51,523 bases of DNA, from assembly GCA_020445785.1 (NCBI GenBank), contig JAGRFZ010000030.1, positions 1,699-53,221 on the forward strand, given 5' to 3'. This DNA comes from Rhodocyclaceae bacterium (GTDB lineage: Bacteria; Pseudomonadota; Gammaproteobacteria; Burkholderiales; Rhodocyclaceae). Position 1 is the stretch's first letter. The number at the start of each line of letters is the position of its first letter. Both the position numbers and the translations under genes were made by a program. Positions 16,793 to 27,293 of the stretch are shown here, piece by piece. Below the pieces are notes generated by a model. That model saw only the letters and a program-made list of their open reading frames with translations, was not told the origin of the DNA and ran no database searches.

Positions 16793-17605
16793 GTGGGTGG
16801 CGTGCTCGGCTGGCTGGGCGGCTGCATCGGACGCTACCTGTCGCAGCCCGTCGCGACCGACCATCTGACGCCGCCCACCGAAACACGGCGACTGCTCGAT
16901 GCGCTCGCGCCGGGTGACGTGGTGCTGGTCGAGGGCAACAGCCGGGTCAGCGGCATCATCAAGTACCTGACCCAGTCCACCTGGTCCCACGCCGCACTGT
17001 TCGTCGGCGAACGCCAACCGTGGGCGCCCAATGCGCCGTGCCCGGCCTTCATCGAAGCGGACATCGTCGAGGGCGTGCGCGCCGTCGGGGTCGAGGCGTT
17101 CGCGGGGCTTCCGACGCGGATCTGCCGTCCGATCGGCATCACGCCGGAGGATCTCGAGCGCGTGCTGGATTTCGCCATCGCCCGCATCGGCCACCAGTAC
17201 GATCTGCGCAACGTCGTCGATCTGGCACGCTACTTGTTCCCGACGCCGCCGGTGCCCCAGCGCTTTCGCCGCCGCATGCTGTCGCTGGGCAGCGGCGACC
17301 CGACCCGGGCCATCTGCTCGACTCTGATCGCCCAGGCCTTTCAGTCCGTTCGCTATCCGATTCTTCCCCGCACGCTGCGCGTCGCGGGCGAAGATCCGGA
17401 TTGTCCCGAGTGTGTCGAGGAACTGCTCGAACTGCGCCATTTCAGCCTGTTCGCGCCCCGCGACTTCGATGTCTCGCCCTACTTCCAGATCGTCAAGCCG
17501 GGCATCGCCAAGGCATGTGGTTATCGCCGCCTGGCGTGGGTCGACCACAACGCCGCAGGTGGCCTCGTCGCTCCGACCGATGGTCGCGAACGAGCCGTGC
17601 AATAA
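16793..17605 (+). CDS. YiiX-like permuted papain-fold hydrolase
   Basis: A 270-residue protein of the circularly permuted NlpC/P60 (YiiX/YebB-like) group, in which the catalytic His precedes the Cys. GDVVLVEGNSRVSGIIKYLTQ leads to STWSHAALFVG (His66), then FIEAD (Glu88) and RAICSTLIAQAF (Cys175). Such proteins are thought to act on amide or ester bonds, often at the envelope, but the substrate is unknown. A weakly hydrophobic N-terminus (GVLGWLGGCIGRYL) with Cys11 may anchor it. A GTG nine bases after the anti-sigma stop is chosen; GTG at 16802 is an alternative. It is the last gene of the NrtS-sigma-anti-sigma group. Confidence 0.8.
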   Translation: MGGVLGWLGGCIGRYLSQPVATDHLTPPTETRRLLDALAPGDVVLVEGNSRVSGIIKYLTQSTWSHAALFVGERQPWAPNAPCPAFIEADIVEGVRAVGVEAFAGLPTRICRPIGITPEDLERVLDFAIARIGHQYDLRNVVDLARYLFPTPPVPQRFRRRMLSLGSGDPTRAICSTLIAQAFQSVRYPILPRTLRVAGEDPDCPECVEELLELRHFSLFAPRDFDVSPYFQIVKPGIAKACGYRRLAWVDHNAAGGLVAPTDGRERAVQ

Positions 17606-17858
17606 TTCCGGCTGTGGGCGTCAGGCGCTCGTGCCGGACCACGGGGCCGTCCATGCTCACCCAGCGTCGGCATTCGTCGAAGCACACCCGGTGGCTGAAT
17701 TCGCCGCACGCTCGACAGCCGGCCTGGCGGCGTTGCGCCCCCGCCAGGCACGCACGCTGGCGCGTCGCCACACCTTGCCGGACCCACGCCCGGACCTGCC
17801 CAACTGCGATTTCCAGGATAATCCCCGGAGATGCCCAACCCATGGCGCACGGAGCGAG

Positions 17859-19184
17859 ATGAGCGATCCTTCCCCTTTCAAGAGCCGCCGCGACCACCTG
17901 CTGGCCAAGATTGCCGAACGCGGCGGCGGCGTCGCGGTTATACCGACGGCGCCCGAGGTGATCCGCAATCGGGACACCCACTACCGCTACCGCCACGACA
18001 GCTACTTCTATTACCTGACCGGTTTTCGTGAACCGGAGGCGGTACTGCTGCTGGTGGCCGGCAACGAACCGCGCGCGATCCTGCTGTGCCGCGAGCGCGA
18101 TCCGGAACGCGAGATCTGGGACGGCTTTCGCCACGGCCCCGAGGCGGCGTGCGAACGATTCGAGCTGGACGAGGCCCACGCGGTCGGCGCGGTCGACGAA
18201 ATCCTTGCGGAAATCCTGCCGGACCAGCCCGCCATCTTCTATTCGCTCGGCCACGATGCTGCCTGGGACCACCGGCTGACCCAGGCCCTCAATGCCGTCC
18301 GCGCCAACACCCGCAGCGGTGCGACGGCACCGCCGACGATCCACGACGTCCGCACCCTGCTAGACGAGATGCGCCTGATCAAGGACCAGGCCGAGATTGC
18401 CGTGATGCGCCGCGCCGCAGCGATCTCGGTCGAGGCCCATCGCCAGGCCATGCGCACTGCCCGCCCGGGCGTATTCGAGTACGAGATCGAGGCCACCCTC
18501 GAGCAGGCGTTCCGGCGTGCCGGCGCCCAGGCGCCGGCCTATCCGTCCATCGTCGCCAGCGGTCCCAATGCCTGCGTCCTGCACTACGTCGAAAACGACC
18601 GGCGCATGGCCGACGGCGAATTGCTGCTGATCGATGCCGGCTGCGAGCTCGACGGCTATGCTTCGGACATCACCCGCAGTTTCCCGGTCGGCGGACGCTT
18701 CGCCGGCCCCCAGCGCGACATCTACGAACTCGTGCTTGCCGCCCAGTACGCCGCGATCGCCGAAACCCGCCCGGGCGCCACTTGGAACGCACCCCACGAT
18801 GCCGCGGTGGCCGTGCTCGCGCGCGGCCTGATCGACCTCGGACTCCTGCGGGGCAGCGTCGACACCGTGCTCGAGAATCAGGACTACCGCCGTTTCTACA
18901 TGCACCGTACCGGCCATTGGCTGGGGCTGGACGTGCACGACGCCGGCGACTACAAGCAGGGTGGCGAATGGCGCCCCCTGCAGCCGGGTATGACGCTCAC
19001 CATCGAGCCGGGCTGCTACGTGCGGCCGGCCGACGACATCCCCGAGGCCTTCTGGAACATTGGCGTGCGCATCGAGGACGATGCGCTGGTGACTGCGGAC
19101 GGCTGCGAACTGATCACCGCCGGCGCGCCGAAGACGGTGGACGAGATCGAACAGTGGATGGCTGCGGGCGGCGATGGTGCATGA
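17859..19184 (+). CDS. pepP: Xaa-Pro aminopeptidase, M24B family
   Basis: Removes N-terminal residues that precede proline; cytoplasmic, two-metal enzyme. The 441-residue protein has an N-terminal creatinase-type domain (SYFYYLTGFREPEAVLLL) and a C-terminal pita-bread domain with the five ligands visible: LLIDAGCELDGYASDITRSFP (two Asp), HRTGHWLGLDVHD (His), TIEPGCYV (Glu) and GVRIEDDALV (Glu). The ATG at 17859 follows ggagcgag. Upstream in-frame sequence back to 17412 lies in another gene, so this start is preferred. The end overlaps ubiH by 11 bases. The preceding 253 bases hold no convincing gene. Confidence 0.95.
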   Translation: MSDPSPFKSRRDHLLAKIAERGGGVAVIPTAPEVIRNRDTHYRYRHDSYFYYLTGFREPEAVLLLVAGNEPRAILLCRERDPEREIWDGFRHGPEAACERFELDEAHAVGAVDEILAEILPDQPAIFYSLGHDAAWDHRLTQALNAVRANTRSGATAPPTIHDVRTLLDEMRLIKDQAEIAVMRRAAAISVEAHRQAMRTARPGVFEYEIEATLEQAFRRAGAQAPAYPSIVASGPNACVLHYVENDRRMADGELLLIDAGCELDGYASDITRSFPVGGRFAGPQRDIYELVLAAQYAAIAETRPGATWNAPHDAAVAVLARGLIDLGLLRGSVDTVLENQDYRRFYMHRTGHWLGLDVHDAGDYKQGGEWRPLQPGMTLTIEPGCYVRPADDIPEAFWNIGVRIEDDALVTADGCELITAGAPKTVDEIEQWMAAGGDGA

Positions 19185-20319
19185 TCTGCTGATCGTCGGC
19201 TCCGGCCCGGTCGGCACGGCGTTGGCCCTGGCGCTGCGCGAGCGGGGTCTGGACATCGCGCTGGTGGATGCGCGCGGGCGCGGCGCCAGCGTCGGCGACC
19301 CGCGGGTGCTGGCCTTGTCCCGCGGCTCGTGCCAGACGCTGCAACGGCTGGGGGCGTGGCAGGAACTCGACGCGACGCCGATCCGGCGCATCCACGTCTC
19401 TCAGCAGGGGGGCTTCGGCCGCACCTTGATCGATGCGAAGGAGGTCGGCGTGGACGCCCTCGGCCAGGTGGTACGTGCTGGTGAACTCGCCGGAGCGCTC
19501 GATCGCGCGCTCGGCAACGAGGGCCTGACCTGGATCGAAGGCGGGCGTGTCGCGAAGATCACGGCCGGCGACGACGACGTGGTCGTCACCCTGGACGGCG
19601 AGCGCCCGGGCGCGGTGCGGGCGCGGCTGGTGGCATGTGCCGAGGGCGCCATCGACGAGTCCGCGCCCGGCGTGCGCAGCCGCGACTACGGCCAACATGC
19701 GGTGATCACGCTGGCCACCAGCGAACGGCCCCACGATCACCAGGCCTTCGAGCGCTTCACCACAGGGGGCCCCCTCGCGCTGCTGCCCTTCGGCCAGCGC
19801 TATGCGGTGGTCCACACTGCGCCGCCGGACGAGGCCGAACGTCTCGCCGACCTCGACGACGCCGCCTATATCGCCGAGGTCGAGCGACGCCTCGCCGGAC
19901 GGGTGCGGCTGACCCGGGTCGACCCACGCATGCGTTTTCCGTTGATGTTGCGTTACCGTCGCCACCCGATCGGCGAACGCACCGTCTGGCTCGGCAACGC
20001 CGCCCAGACCCTGCACCCGGTCGCCGGGCAGGGATTCAATCTCGCCCTGCGCGACGTCTGGTCCCTGGCGGCCGTACTCTCGGCCTGGGCGGCCGACGAT
20101 GTCGGCCAGGCCCGCGTCCTCGACCGCTATGCTCGCCAGCGTCGGCTGGACCGCACCGCCACGATCGGCATCACGGACGCCCTGGTGCGGGTCTTCAGCA
20201 ACGACCGTCACGCCTTCGCCACGGCGCGCGGTGCCGGCCTGATGGCGCTCGATGCCTGCCCGCCACTGCGCAGGCTGCTCGCCCGCACGATGATGTTCGG
20301 CGCCCGCGCCTGGTCCTGA
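19174..20319 (+). CDS. ubiH: UbiH/UbiF-family FAD monooxygenase
   Basis: Flavin hydroxylase of ubiquinone biosynthesis. The 381-residue protein begins with the FAD motif LLIVGSGPVGTALALALRE and has GDPRVLALSRGS near residue 45 and the second FAD block VWLGNAAQTLHPVAGQGFNLALRD, all typical of the UbiH/UbiF/Coq6 family. Which ring position it hydroxylates cannot be told from sequence alone; the pepP-ubiH adjacency favours UbiH. The ATG lies within the end of pepP (11-base overlap), so the two are translationally coupled. Confidence 0.88.
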   Translation: MVHDLLIVGSGPVGTALALALRERGLDIALVDARGRGASVGDPRVLALSRGSCQTLQRLGAWQELDATPIRRIHVSQQGGFGRTLIDAKEVGVDALGQVVRAGELAGALDRALGNEGLTWIEGGRVAKITAGDDDVVVTLDGERPGAVRARLVACAEGAIDESAPGVRSRDYGQHAVITLATSERPHDHQAFERFTTGGPLALLPFGQRYAVVHTAPPDEAERLADLDDAAYIAEVERRLAGRVRLTRVDPRMRFPLMLRYRRHPIGERTVWLGNAAQTLHPVAGQGFNLALRDVWSLAAVLSAWAADDVGQARVLDRYARQRRLDRTATIGITDALVRVFSNDRHAFATARGAGLMALDACPPLRRLLARTMMFGARAWS

Positions 20320-20439
20320 CGCCGCACCGCCCCGACAGATGCCGGCGGCAGCCGGAATCGACGCAGCGCGTTGCATTTTCGACGCCGAAGTGCCTCCCTT
20401 CGGGTAGAATCGCGACTTTCCCCCGCTTGCTGCGACCCC

Positions 20440-21462
20440 ATGAAACTCGCCGGTTTTGACCTGCGGAACAACGTCTTTCTGGCGCCGATGGCCGGCGTCA
20501 CGGACCGCCCGTTCCGGCAGATCGCACGGCGCATGGGTGCCGGCCTGGCGGTCTCCGAGATGGTCACCTCGAACGCCCTGCTGTACGCCACCGAGAAGAC
20601 CCGCCGGCGTACCGATCATCGTGGCGAGGCGGCACCGGTCAGCGTCCAGATCGCGGGCGCCGATCCGCAGATGATGGCGGCGGCGGCGCGCCACAATGTC
20701 GACGGCGGCGCCGACATCATCGACATCAACATGGGCTGCCCGGCGAAGAAGGTCTGCAACGTGGCGGCCGGCTCGGCGCTGATGCGGGACGAAACATTGG
20801 TGCGCAGCATCCTCGAAGCGGTCGTCGCCGCGGTGCCTGCCACGCCGGTGACGCTGAAGTGCCGCACGGGTTGGGACCGAGACTGCCGCAATGTGCTGAC
20901 GATCGCGCGCATCGCTGAAGCGAGTGGCGTGCACGCGCTGACGATTCACGGGCGCACCCGGGAAGATCGCTACACCGGCGAGGCGGAGTACGACTCGATC
21001 GCCGCCGTCAAACAGGCCGTCCGCATCCCGGTGATCGCCAACGGCGACATCGATTCCCCGCGCAAGGCCAAGCAGGTCCTCGACCACACCGGAGCCGATG
21101 CGGTGATGATCGGACGGGCCGCCCAGGGCCGGCCCTGGATCTTCGCCGAGGTCGCGCATTTCCTCGCCACGGGCGAACAGCCACCGCCGCCCACGCCCGA
21201 ACAGATCCATCGCACCTGTCGGGCCCATGTTTTGGACATCCATGCCTTCTATGGCGTGGCTGCGGGTGTTCGGATCGCCCGCAAGCACATCGGCTGGTAC
21301 GTCCGCGGCATCGCCGGCGCACAACATTTTCGCCAGCGCATGGTTCGCCTGGAGCACCCCGCCGAGCAGCTCGACGCCGTGGACCGCTTCTTTCACGAAC
21401 TGCACCGGCCGGTCCCGTGGGACCACGAGACCCAGATTTTTGCCGAGGAACTGGCCGCATGA
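20440..21462 (+). CDS. dusB: tRNA-dihydrouridine synthase
   Basis: FMN enzyme that reduces uridine in the tRNA D-loop. The 340-residue protein shows [14 protein letters not shown], the active-site block [43 protein letters not shown] and the FMN phosphate block VIANGDI...[18 protein letters not shown]. This is the DusB/Nifr3 type. The start at 20440 gives the normal [19 protein letters not shown] beginning. A TAGAAT at 20405 could be a -10 element, though no good -35 is seen. Its stop overlaps the fis ATG, the widespread dusB-fis arrangement of proteobacteria. Confidence 0.95.
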   Translation: MKLAGFDLRNNVFLAPMAGVTDRPFRQIARRMGAGLAVSEMVTSNALLYATEKTRRRTDHRGEAAPVSVQIAGADPQMMAAAARHNVDGGADIIDINMGCPAKKVCNVAAGSALMRDETLVRSILEAVVAAVPATPVTLKCRTGWDRDCRNVLTIARIAEASGVHALTIHGRTREDRYTGEAEYDSIAAVKQAVRIPVIANGDIDSPRKAKQVLDHTGADAVMIGRAAQGRPWIFAEVAHFLATGEQPPPPTPEQIHRTCRAHVLDIHAFYGVAAGVRIARKHIGWYVRGIAGAQHFRQRMVRLEHPAEQLDAVDRFFHELHRPVPWDHETQIFAEELAA

Positions 21463-21692
21463 GCAGCAACGAGATCGCAGATTCGGTCTGCCGCACCCTG
21501 GACCGTTATTTCCGCGACCTGGACGGAGAGAAGCCCGCGGCAATCTACGAACTGGTGATGAAGAATGCCGAGCGGCCGATGCTCGAATTCGTACTGCGCC
21601 ATGCCAATGGCAACCAGACCGCGGCAGCGGAGATGCTCGGCATCAACCGCAACACGCTGCGTCGCAAACTGAGCGAATACGACCTCCTCTGA
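21459..21692 (+). CDS. fis: Fis family DNA-binding protein
   Basis: Nucleoid-associated DNA-bending protein and transcription regulator. The 77-residue protein ends with the characteristic helix-turn-helix [22 protein letters not shown] and is preceded by the dimer core [11 protein letters not shown]. It is shorter than enterobacterial Fis (98 residues), as is common in betaproteobacteria. The ATG overlaps the dusB stop (ATGA). It is followed 38 bases later by purH. Confidence 0.94.
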   Translation: MSSNEIADSVCRTLDRYFRDLDGEKPAAIYELVMKNAERPMLEFVLRHANGNQTAAAEMLGINRNTLRRKLSEYDLL

Positions 21693-21730
21693 ACCCGCGC
21701 CGACCGCGGCGCCTCGACCACAGAACCCGA

Positions 21731-23299
21731 ATGAAAGTTGCCCGAGCCCTGATCAGCGTCTCCGACAAGCGCGGCATCGTCGAATTTGCCGTCGAACTCG
21801 GCAAGGCCGGCGTCGAACTGCTATCGACCGGCGGCACCGCGAGCCTGCTGCGTGAAGCCGGTCTCGCCGTCACCGACGTTTCCGCGCACACCGGCTCGCC
21901 CGAAATTCTCGATGGGCGCGTCAAGACCTTGCACCCCAAGGTGCACGGCGGCTTGCTGGCCCGACGTGATTCGGACGAGCACATGCACACCATCGCCGAA
22001 CATGGCATTGCCCCGATCGATCTGTTGGTGGTCAATCTATACCCCTTCCAGGAGACCATCGCCCGTCCCGACTGCACGCTCGAGGAGGCCATCGAGAACA
22101 TCGATATCGGCGGCCCGGCGATGGTCCGGGCGGCGGCCAAGAACCACGGAAACGATGCCGGTGGCGTCGCGGTCGTGACCGACCCGGACGACTATGCGGT
22201 GATCATCGACGAGATGCGTGCCGGCGACGGCAGCATCAGCGCGACCACCCGATTTGCGCTCGCGGTCAAGGCCTTCACCCACACCGCCCGCTACGACAGC
22301 GCGATCTCGAACTATCTGACGGCCCTCGACGCGGAAGGCCGCATCCGCAGCTTCCCCGACCGCCTGCAGCTCGCCTTCGACAAGGTCGAGGATCTGCGCT
22401 ACGGCGAGAACCCGCACCAAGATGCGGCGTTCTACCGGGAGCCCGGCGCCGCAACCGGCGGCATTGCCGCATATACCCAGGTGCAGGGCAAGGCGCTGTC
22501 GTACAACAACATCGCCGACGCGGACGCCGCCTGGGAATGCGTCAAGGCCTTCGACACCACCGCCTGCGTCATCGTCAAGCATGCCAATCCTTGCGGCGTC
22601 GCGCTCGGCGCCAACCCGCGGGACGCCTACGCCAGAGCCTTCGAGACCGACCCGACCTCCGCCTTCGGCGGCATCATCGCGTTCAATGCGGAGGTGGACC
22701 AGGCCACGGCCGAGGCGGTGTCGAAGCAGTTCATGGAGGTGTTGATCGCACCGGCCTACTCGGCCGCGGCCCTCGACATCCTGCGCGCCAAGCAGAAAGT
22801 GCGGGTGCTGACGATGCCGACCGGCGCACTGCAGCAGATCGACGTCAAGCGCGTCGGCGGCGGCTTGCTGGTGCAGAGCGCCGATCATGCGCCGATCACC
22901 CTCGAAGATCTCAAGGTCGTGACTCGGCGCGCCCCCGACGAGCGCGAGGCCCGCGATCTGCTGTTCGCGTGGCGGGTCGCCAAGTACGTCAAGTCCAACG
23001 CGATCGTCTATTGCCGCGACGGCATGACGGTCGGCGTCGGCGCCGGTCAGATGAGCCGCGTCGATTCGGCGCGCATCGCCCGCATCAAGGCCGACAATGC
23101 CGGCCTTTCGATCGTCGGTTCGGTGGCTGCGTCGGACGCCTTCTTCCCGTTTCGCGACGGCCTCGACGTGCTCGCCGAAGCCGGGGCGACTGCGGTGATC
23201 CAGCCCGGCGGCTCGATGCGCGACGCCGAAGTGATCGCGGCTGCCGACGAACACGGCCTGGCCATGGTATTCACCGGATTCCGCCACTTCCGGCACTGA
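21731..23299 (+). CDS. purH: Bifunctional AICAR transformylase / IMP cyclohydrolase
   Basis: Carries out the last two steps of IMP synthesis. The 522-residue protein has the IMP cyclohydrolase domain first ([37 protein letters not shown]) and the transformylase domain after about residue 200, with the catalytic Lys-His in [14 protein letters not shown] and [10 protein letters not shown]. The C-terminus FTGFRHFRH is the normal PurH ending. It starts 38 bases after fis and is followed 61 bases later by purD, so purine genes are likely co-transcribed. Confidence 0.97.
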   Translation: MKVARALISVSDKRGIVEFAVELGKAGVELLSTGGTASLLREAGLAVTDVSAHTGSPEILDGRVKTLHPKVHGGLLARRDSDEHMHTIAEHGIAPIDLLVVNLYPFQETIARPDCTLEEAIENIDIGGPAMVRAAAKNHGNDAGGVAVVTDPDDYAVIIDEMRAGDGSISATTRFALAVKAFTHTARYDSAISNYLTALDAEGRIRSFPDRLQLAFDKVEDLRYGENPHQDAAFYREPGAATGGIAAYTQVQGKALSYNNIADADAAWECVKAFDTTACVIVKHANPCGVALGANPRDAYARAFETDPTSAFGGIIAFNAEVDQATAEAVSKQFMEVLIAPAYSAAALDILRAKQKVRVLTMPTGALQQIDVKRVGGGLLVQSADHAPITLEDLKVVTRRAPDEREARDLLFAWRVAKYVKSNAIVYCRDGMTVGVGAGQMSRVDSARIARIKADNAGLSIVGSVAASDAFFPFRDGLDVLAEAGATAVIQPGGSMRDAEVIAAADEHGLAMVFTGFRHFRH

Positions 23300-23360
23300 C
23301 CCCGGCGTGCCGCCCCGTCGGCGGCCGCAGCATCGAACCGAGAGAGAACCGGCAGCAAGC

Positions 23361-24632
23361 ATGAAAGTCCTCGTCATTGGCTCTGGTGGCCGCGAACACG
23401 CCCTGGCCTGGAAGTTGGCCCAATCGCCCAAGGTGCACAAGGTGTATGTGGCGCCCGGCAATGCCGGCACCGCACGCGAACAAGGCGTCGAGAACGTACC
23501 GATCACCAACCCTCGGGTGCTGATCGAATTTGCCAAGCGTGAAAAGGTGGCGCTCACCGTGGTCGGCCCCGAGGCACCGCTCGCCGAAGGCGTGGTCGAT
23601 GCGTTCCGCGAAGCCGGCCAGCGCATCTTCGGTCCGAGCCGGGCTGCGGCCCAGTTGGAGGCATCGAAGGACTACGCCAAGCAGTTCATGGTGCGCCATG
23701 CGATCCCGACGGCGGGCTACGCGACGTTCGCCGACGCCGGCGAAGCCCATGCCTACATCGACCGCGAAGGGGCGCCGATCGTGATCAAGGCCGATGGTCT
23801 GGCTGCCGGCAAGGGAGTGGTGGTGGCGATGACCCCGGACGAGGCCCACGCCGCCATCGACATGATGCTGGTGGACAACCGCATGGGCGGCGCCGGTGCA
23901 CGCGTCGTGATCGAGGAATTCATGCGCGGCGAGGAGGCCAGCTTCATCGTCATGGCGGACGGACGCCATGCCATGGCGTTGGCCACGAGCCAGGACCACA
24001 AGCGCCTCAAGGACGGCGACGCAGGCCCCAACACCGGCGGCATGGGCGCCTATTCGCCGGCTCCGGTGGTCACTCCGGAAGTCCATGCACGGGTCATGCG
24101 CGAGATCATCATGCCGACGCTGGCAGGGATGATCGCGGACGGCCACCCCTACACCGGCTTTCTCTACGCCGGCCTCATGATCGACGAGGCCGGGCGCCCT
24201 CGGGTGGTCGAGTTCAATTGCCGAATGGGCGATCCCGAAACCCAGCCGATCATGATGCGGCTGAAGACCGATCTGATCGACCTGCTCGACGCGGCGATCG
24301 ACGGCAAGCTCGACACGACCGAGGCGGAATGGGATCGCCGCTTTTCGCTGGGCGTCGTGCTGGCGGCCCATGGCTATCCGGAATCGCCGCGCAAGGGCGA
24401 CGCCATCGATGGACTGCCGGAAGGGCACGACGATGCAGTGCATGTCTTTCATGCGGGCACGGCCCGGGACGGCGAGCGGATCGTCACCGCCGGCGGGCGG
24501 GTGCTGTGCGTCACCGCCCTCGGTGAAAACGTGCGCAGCGCCCAGAAGAACGCCTACGACGTCGCCGACCACATCATGTTCGACGGTCGACAGATGCGTC
24601 GTGACATCGGCCATCGAGCCATCCGGCGCTGA
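23361..24632 (+). CDS. purD: Phosphoribosylamine-glycine ligase
   Basis: ATP-grasp enzyme that joins glycine to phosphoribosylamine in purine synthesis. The 423-residue protein starts [19 protein letters not shown], and contains [44 protein letters not shown], the [10 protein letters not shown] block and [14 protein letters not shown] with the metal-binding residues. Length is normal. The ATG at 23361 matches the family N-terminus, and an upstream in-frame extension to 23307 is unlike any PurD. Confidence 0.97.
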   Translation: MKVLVIGSGGREHALAWKLAQSPKVHKVYVAPGNAGTAREQGVENVPITNPRVLIEFAKREKVALTVVGPEAPLAEGVVDAFREAGQRIFGPSRAAAQLEASKDYAKQFMVRHAIPTAGYATFADAGEAHAYIDREGAPIVIKADGLAAGKGVVVAMTPDEAHAAIDMMLVDNRMGGAGARVVIEEFMRGEEASFIVMADGRHAMALATSQDHKRLKDGDAGPNTGGMGAYSPAPVVTPEVHARVMREIIMPTLAGMIADGHPYTGFLYAGLMIDEAGRPRVVEFNCRMGDPETQPIMMRLKTDLIDLLDAAIDGKLDTTEAEWDRRFSLGVVLAAHGYPESPRKGDAIDGLPEGHDDAVHVFHAGTARDGERIVTAGGRVLCVTALGENVRSAQKNAYDVADHIMFDGRQMRRDIGHRAIRR

Positions 24633-24798
24633 CCCGCGCCGGTGCCACAGTTATTCACGCGGCGACCATCCGGCCGGCTGCGGACGGCGCGGCTGCCCGG
24701 CGGCACGGTGGTATTCTGCGCTCGGGTCTGCGACTGCGGCCCACGGCGCCGGCATGCCGCCGGCACGAATTGACGACAAGGGGTAAGAGGAGAAGCCA

Positions 24799-25131
24799 AT
24801 GGCACTGACATTCGAACTGACCAAGAACGAGAAGGGCGAGTTTTATTTCAAGCTGTTGGCCAGCGCCGGCGGCACGCTGATTCGCAGCGAGGGCTACAAC
24901 GCCAAGGCCAGTGCCAACAACGGGATCGAGTCGGTACGCAAGAACGCCGGCGACGATGGTCGCTACGAGTTGAAGACCGCCTCCGACGGCCGGCCCTTCT
25001 TCAACCTCAAGGCGAGCAACGGCCAGGTCATCGGAACCAGCCCGATGCTCAAGGACGAGGCAGCACGCTCGGCCGCGATCGCCGAACTCAAGGCGGGTGC
25101 CGCCGGCGCGACCGTCGCCGACAAGACCTGA
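24799..25131 (+). CDS. YegP/DUF1508 family protein
   Basis: A 110-residue protein with two tandem DUF1508 repeats: [29 protein letters not shown] and [28 protein letters not shown]. Each is followed by a helix with alternating Ala/Lys. The family is small, cytoplasmic and of unknown function. A very good ribosome site (agaggag) lies eight bases before the ATG. It sits between purD (166 bases upstream) and hemF (five bases downstream), so hemF is probably co-transcribed with it. In most betaproteobacteria I recall, purD and hemF are adjacent. Confidence 0.9.
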   Translation: MALTFELTKNEKGEFYFKLLASAGGTLIRSEGYNAKASANNGIESVRKNAGDDGRYELKTASDGRPFFNLKASNGQVIGTSPMLKDEAARSAAIAELKAGAAGATVADKT

Positions 25132-25136
25132 TCGCG

Positions 25137-26042
25137 ATGCACGCCGCAACGGTCAAAGAGTATCTGCTCGGGTTGCAGCAACGGATCGTCACCGGCCTGG
25201 AGGCCTTCGACGGCCGCGAATTCGCCCGTGACTCCTGGGAGCGCCCATTGGGTGGCGGGGGTATCACCCGAGTGATCGAGGAAGGCGATTTCTTCGAACG
25301 TGGCGGCTGCAATTTCTCCCACGTCACCGGCGGTGCCTTGCCGCCGTCGGCCACCGCCAACCGGCCGGAGTTGGCCGGCCGCGGCTTCGAGGCGATGGGC
25401 GTGTCGCTGGTGCTGCATCCGCGCAACCCCTACTGCCCGACCGTGCATATGAACGTGCGCTTCTTCATCGCCGAGTCCGAAGGTCAGACACCGGTTTGGT
25501 GGTTCGGCGGCGGCATGGATCTCACGCCGTACTACCCCGTCGAAGAGGATGTGCGCCACTTCCACGCCACCTGCCGGCAGGCCATCCTGCCCTGGGGCGA
25601 GGACCGGTATCGGGAACTGAAGGCGTGGTGCGATCGCTACTTCCATCTGAAACACCGCAACGAACCGCGCGGCGTCGGCGGGCTGTTCTTCGATGACCAC
25701 GGCGCCGACGGAAGCGTTTCGTTCGACGACGCCTATGGTCTGACCCGATCGGTCGGCGACGCCTTTCTCGACGCCTACCTACCGATCGTCGAGCGACGTC
25801 GCGAGACTGCCTACGGTGAGCGCGAACGCGACTTCCAGGCGTATCGCCGAGGCCGTTACGTGGAGTTCAATCTGGTGTTCGATCGCGGCACCCTGTTCGG
25901 ACTGCAGTCCGGCGGTCGCACCGAGTCGATCCTGATGTCGATGCCGCCCGTCGTCCGATGGCGCTACGACTGGCATCCGGAACCCGGCAGTCCCGAAGAA
26001 ATCCTCTATCGCGATTATCTCAGGCCGCGAGACTGGGCCTGA
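25137..26042 (+). CDS. hemF: Oxygen-dependent coproporphyrinogen III oxidase
   Basis: Converts coproporphyrinogen III to protoporphyrinogen IX using O2. The 301-residue protein has the family blocks [101 protein letters not shown] and [11 protein letters not shown]. It is the usual length. The gene starts only five bases after the YegP-like gene and faces the convergent hemY gene. The O2-requiring form shows that the organism makes haem at least partly under oxic conditions. Confidence 0.97.
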   Translation: MHAATVKEYLLGLQQRIVTGLEAFDGREFARDSWERPLGGGGITRVIEEGDFFERGGCNFSHVTGGALPPSATANRPELAGRGFEAMGVSLVLHPRNPYCPTVHMNVRFFIAESEGQTPVWWFGGGMDLTPYYPVEEDVRHFHATCRQAILPWGEDRYRELKAWCDRYFHLKHRNEPRGVGGLFFDDHGADGSVSFDDAYGLTRSVGDAFLDAYLPIVERRRETAYGERERDFQAYRRGRYVEFNLVFDRGTLFGLQSGGRTESILMSMPPVVRWRYDWHPEPGSPEEILYRDYLRPRDWA

Positions 26043-26102
26043 CACCCGGGCGGGGCCGCCGCGAACGAACGCGTCGCGCCCCTGCCCCGGGGATCATCGC
26101 GC

Positions 26103-27281
26103 TCAGGCGGTCGCGATCTCGGCTGCCCGGCGGTAGTAGCGCTGGGCTTCGGCCGGCTTGTCGAGTTGCTCGGCCAAGCGGGCGAGCGCCAACGAGGTGT
26201 CGCTGTCGGCCGCGACGCTCATCGAAGCCTCGAGATAGCTCTGGGCCTTGCCCCACAGCTTCATGCGCATGCACAGGCGTCCGAGGGTCAGCAACAAACC
26301 GGCATCGTGCGGGTGTTCCACCAGCCAGCCTTCAGCCATGGCGAGGCCGGGCGAGAGATCGTCGGCATCGACACAGCAGTCTGCGTAGGCACGGGCCAAC
26401 GCCGGCTCCCAGTGCTCCGACAGCATGTCCTCGACAGCGCGCCGCGCGATCGAGCCTTGACCGGCGGCGATCAACAGGGGCACCGCCCGTTCCAGCAGCA
26501 CGTGATCCGACGCCTCACGCGCCGAGATCGATGCCCAGTACTCCGCCAGGGCCGCACCGTCGCCCGCCCGCTGCCGAAGATTTTCCAGGTGTGACTCACG
26601 CACGATCGCGGCGGCCGCCTCTTCGCTCAGTCCCTTGTGCTTGCGCAACTGACGCGCGAGGCGGGCGGTCTCGTCCCACTTGCCGGCCCCTTCCGCCGCT
26701 TTCAGCGCCAGCCGCTGCGCGGCGATGTGGCGCTCGCCCCGCTCCCGCAATACCACCAGGCGGTTGCTGGCCTCGTCGAAGCGCTGCCCGTCGAGCGCCA
26801 ATTCGGCTTCGGTCATCAGGCGGGCGGTGCGCAGCCACGGAATCCGCGACGCGCGACCGATCCACTCGCGATAGCTCTCCTGATCCCGGAGTTCGTGGGC
26901 TGCACGTGCCGCCACCAGCGTCTCGATGCCGGGCCGCTCGGAGCGGCGGAAGGAGTCGTCCGCGAGCTTCAACGCCTGCGCGTAGCGCCCCTCCATGAAG
27001 GCCCGCAGGCTTTCGTGCAGCTTGCGTTCGGCAATCACGCGGCGTCGCTTGTCGCGATACTGACCGATTGCCTTCGGCACCCGCAGAGTCCGCAGCACCA
27101 GCCGTACCAGCATGTAACCCAGGACAAAGCCCACCACCAACATGCAGATCACGAGATTCAACGACAGCTGTACGCGATAGTGGGAGAACGACACCAGCAC
27201 CGTGCCGGTACTGTGTTCGGCCACCAGCGACAGCCCCGCCGCCAGTGCGAAGATTCCGATGATCCAGAGAATTGCCCGCAT
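26103..27281 (-). CDS. hemY: HemY-like TPR membrane protein
   Basis: Inner-membrane protein of the proteobacterial hemCDXY cluster. Its exact role is unsettled (it is not the protoporphyrinogen oxidase also named HemY). The 392-residue protein has two N-terminal membrane helices (about 3-21 and 39-64) followed by a helical tail with TPR-like repeats (for example residues about 90-340) facing the cytoplasm or periplasm. A basic segment, RDKRRRVIAERKLHESLRAF, follows the second helix. The ATG lies 12 bases after the hemX stop, so it is the last gene of the hemC-hemD-hemX-hemY operon. Confidence 0.92.
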   Translation of the reverse strand: MRAILWIIGIFALAAGLSLVAEHSTGTVLVSFSHYRVQLSLNLVICMLVVGFVLGYMLVRLVLRTLRVPKAIGQYRDKRRRVIAERKLHESLRAFMEGRYAQALKLADDSFRRSERPGIETLVAARAAHELRDQESYREWIGRASRIPWLRTARLMTEAELALDGQRFDEASNRLVVLRERGERHIAAQRLALKAAEGAGKWDETARLARQLRKHKGLSEEAAAAIVRESHLENLRQRAGDGAALAEYWASISAREASDHVLLERAVPLLIAAGQGSIARRAVEDMLSEHWEPALARAYADCCVDADDLSPGLAMAEGWLVEHPHDAGLLLTLGRLCMRMKLWGKAQSYLEASMSVAADSDTSLALARLAEQLDKPAEAQRYYRRAAEIATA

Positions 27282-27293
27282 GGCCGGGCCTCC

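Noticed and set aside
17606-17858. Cys-rich minus-strand frame before pepP (CxxCG ... CFDEC)
   Set aside because: No start codon with a ribosome site, and it runs into the pepP and hydrolase genes on the opposite strand; chance is more likely.
20371-20410. TTGCAT ... TAGAAT as a dusB promoter
   Set aside because: The spacing is 28 bases, too long for a sigma-70 promoter; the -10 alone may still be real.
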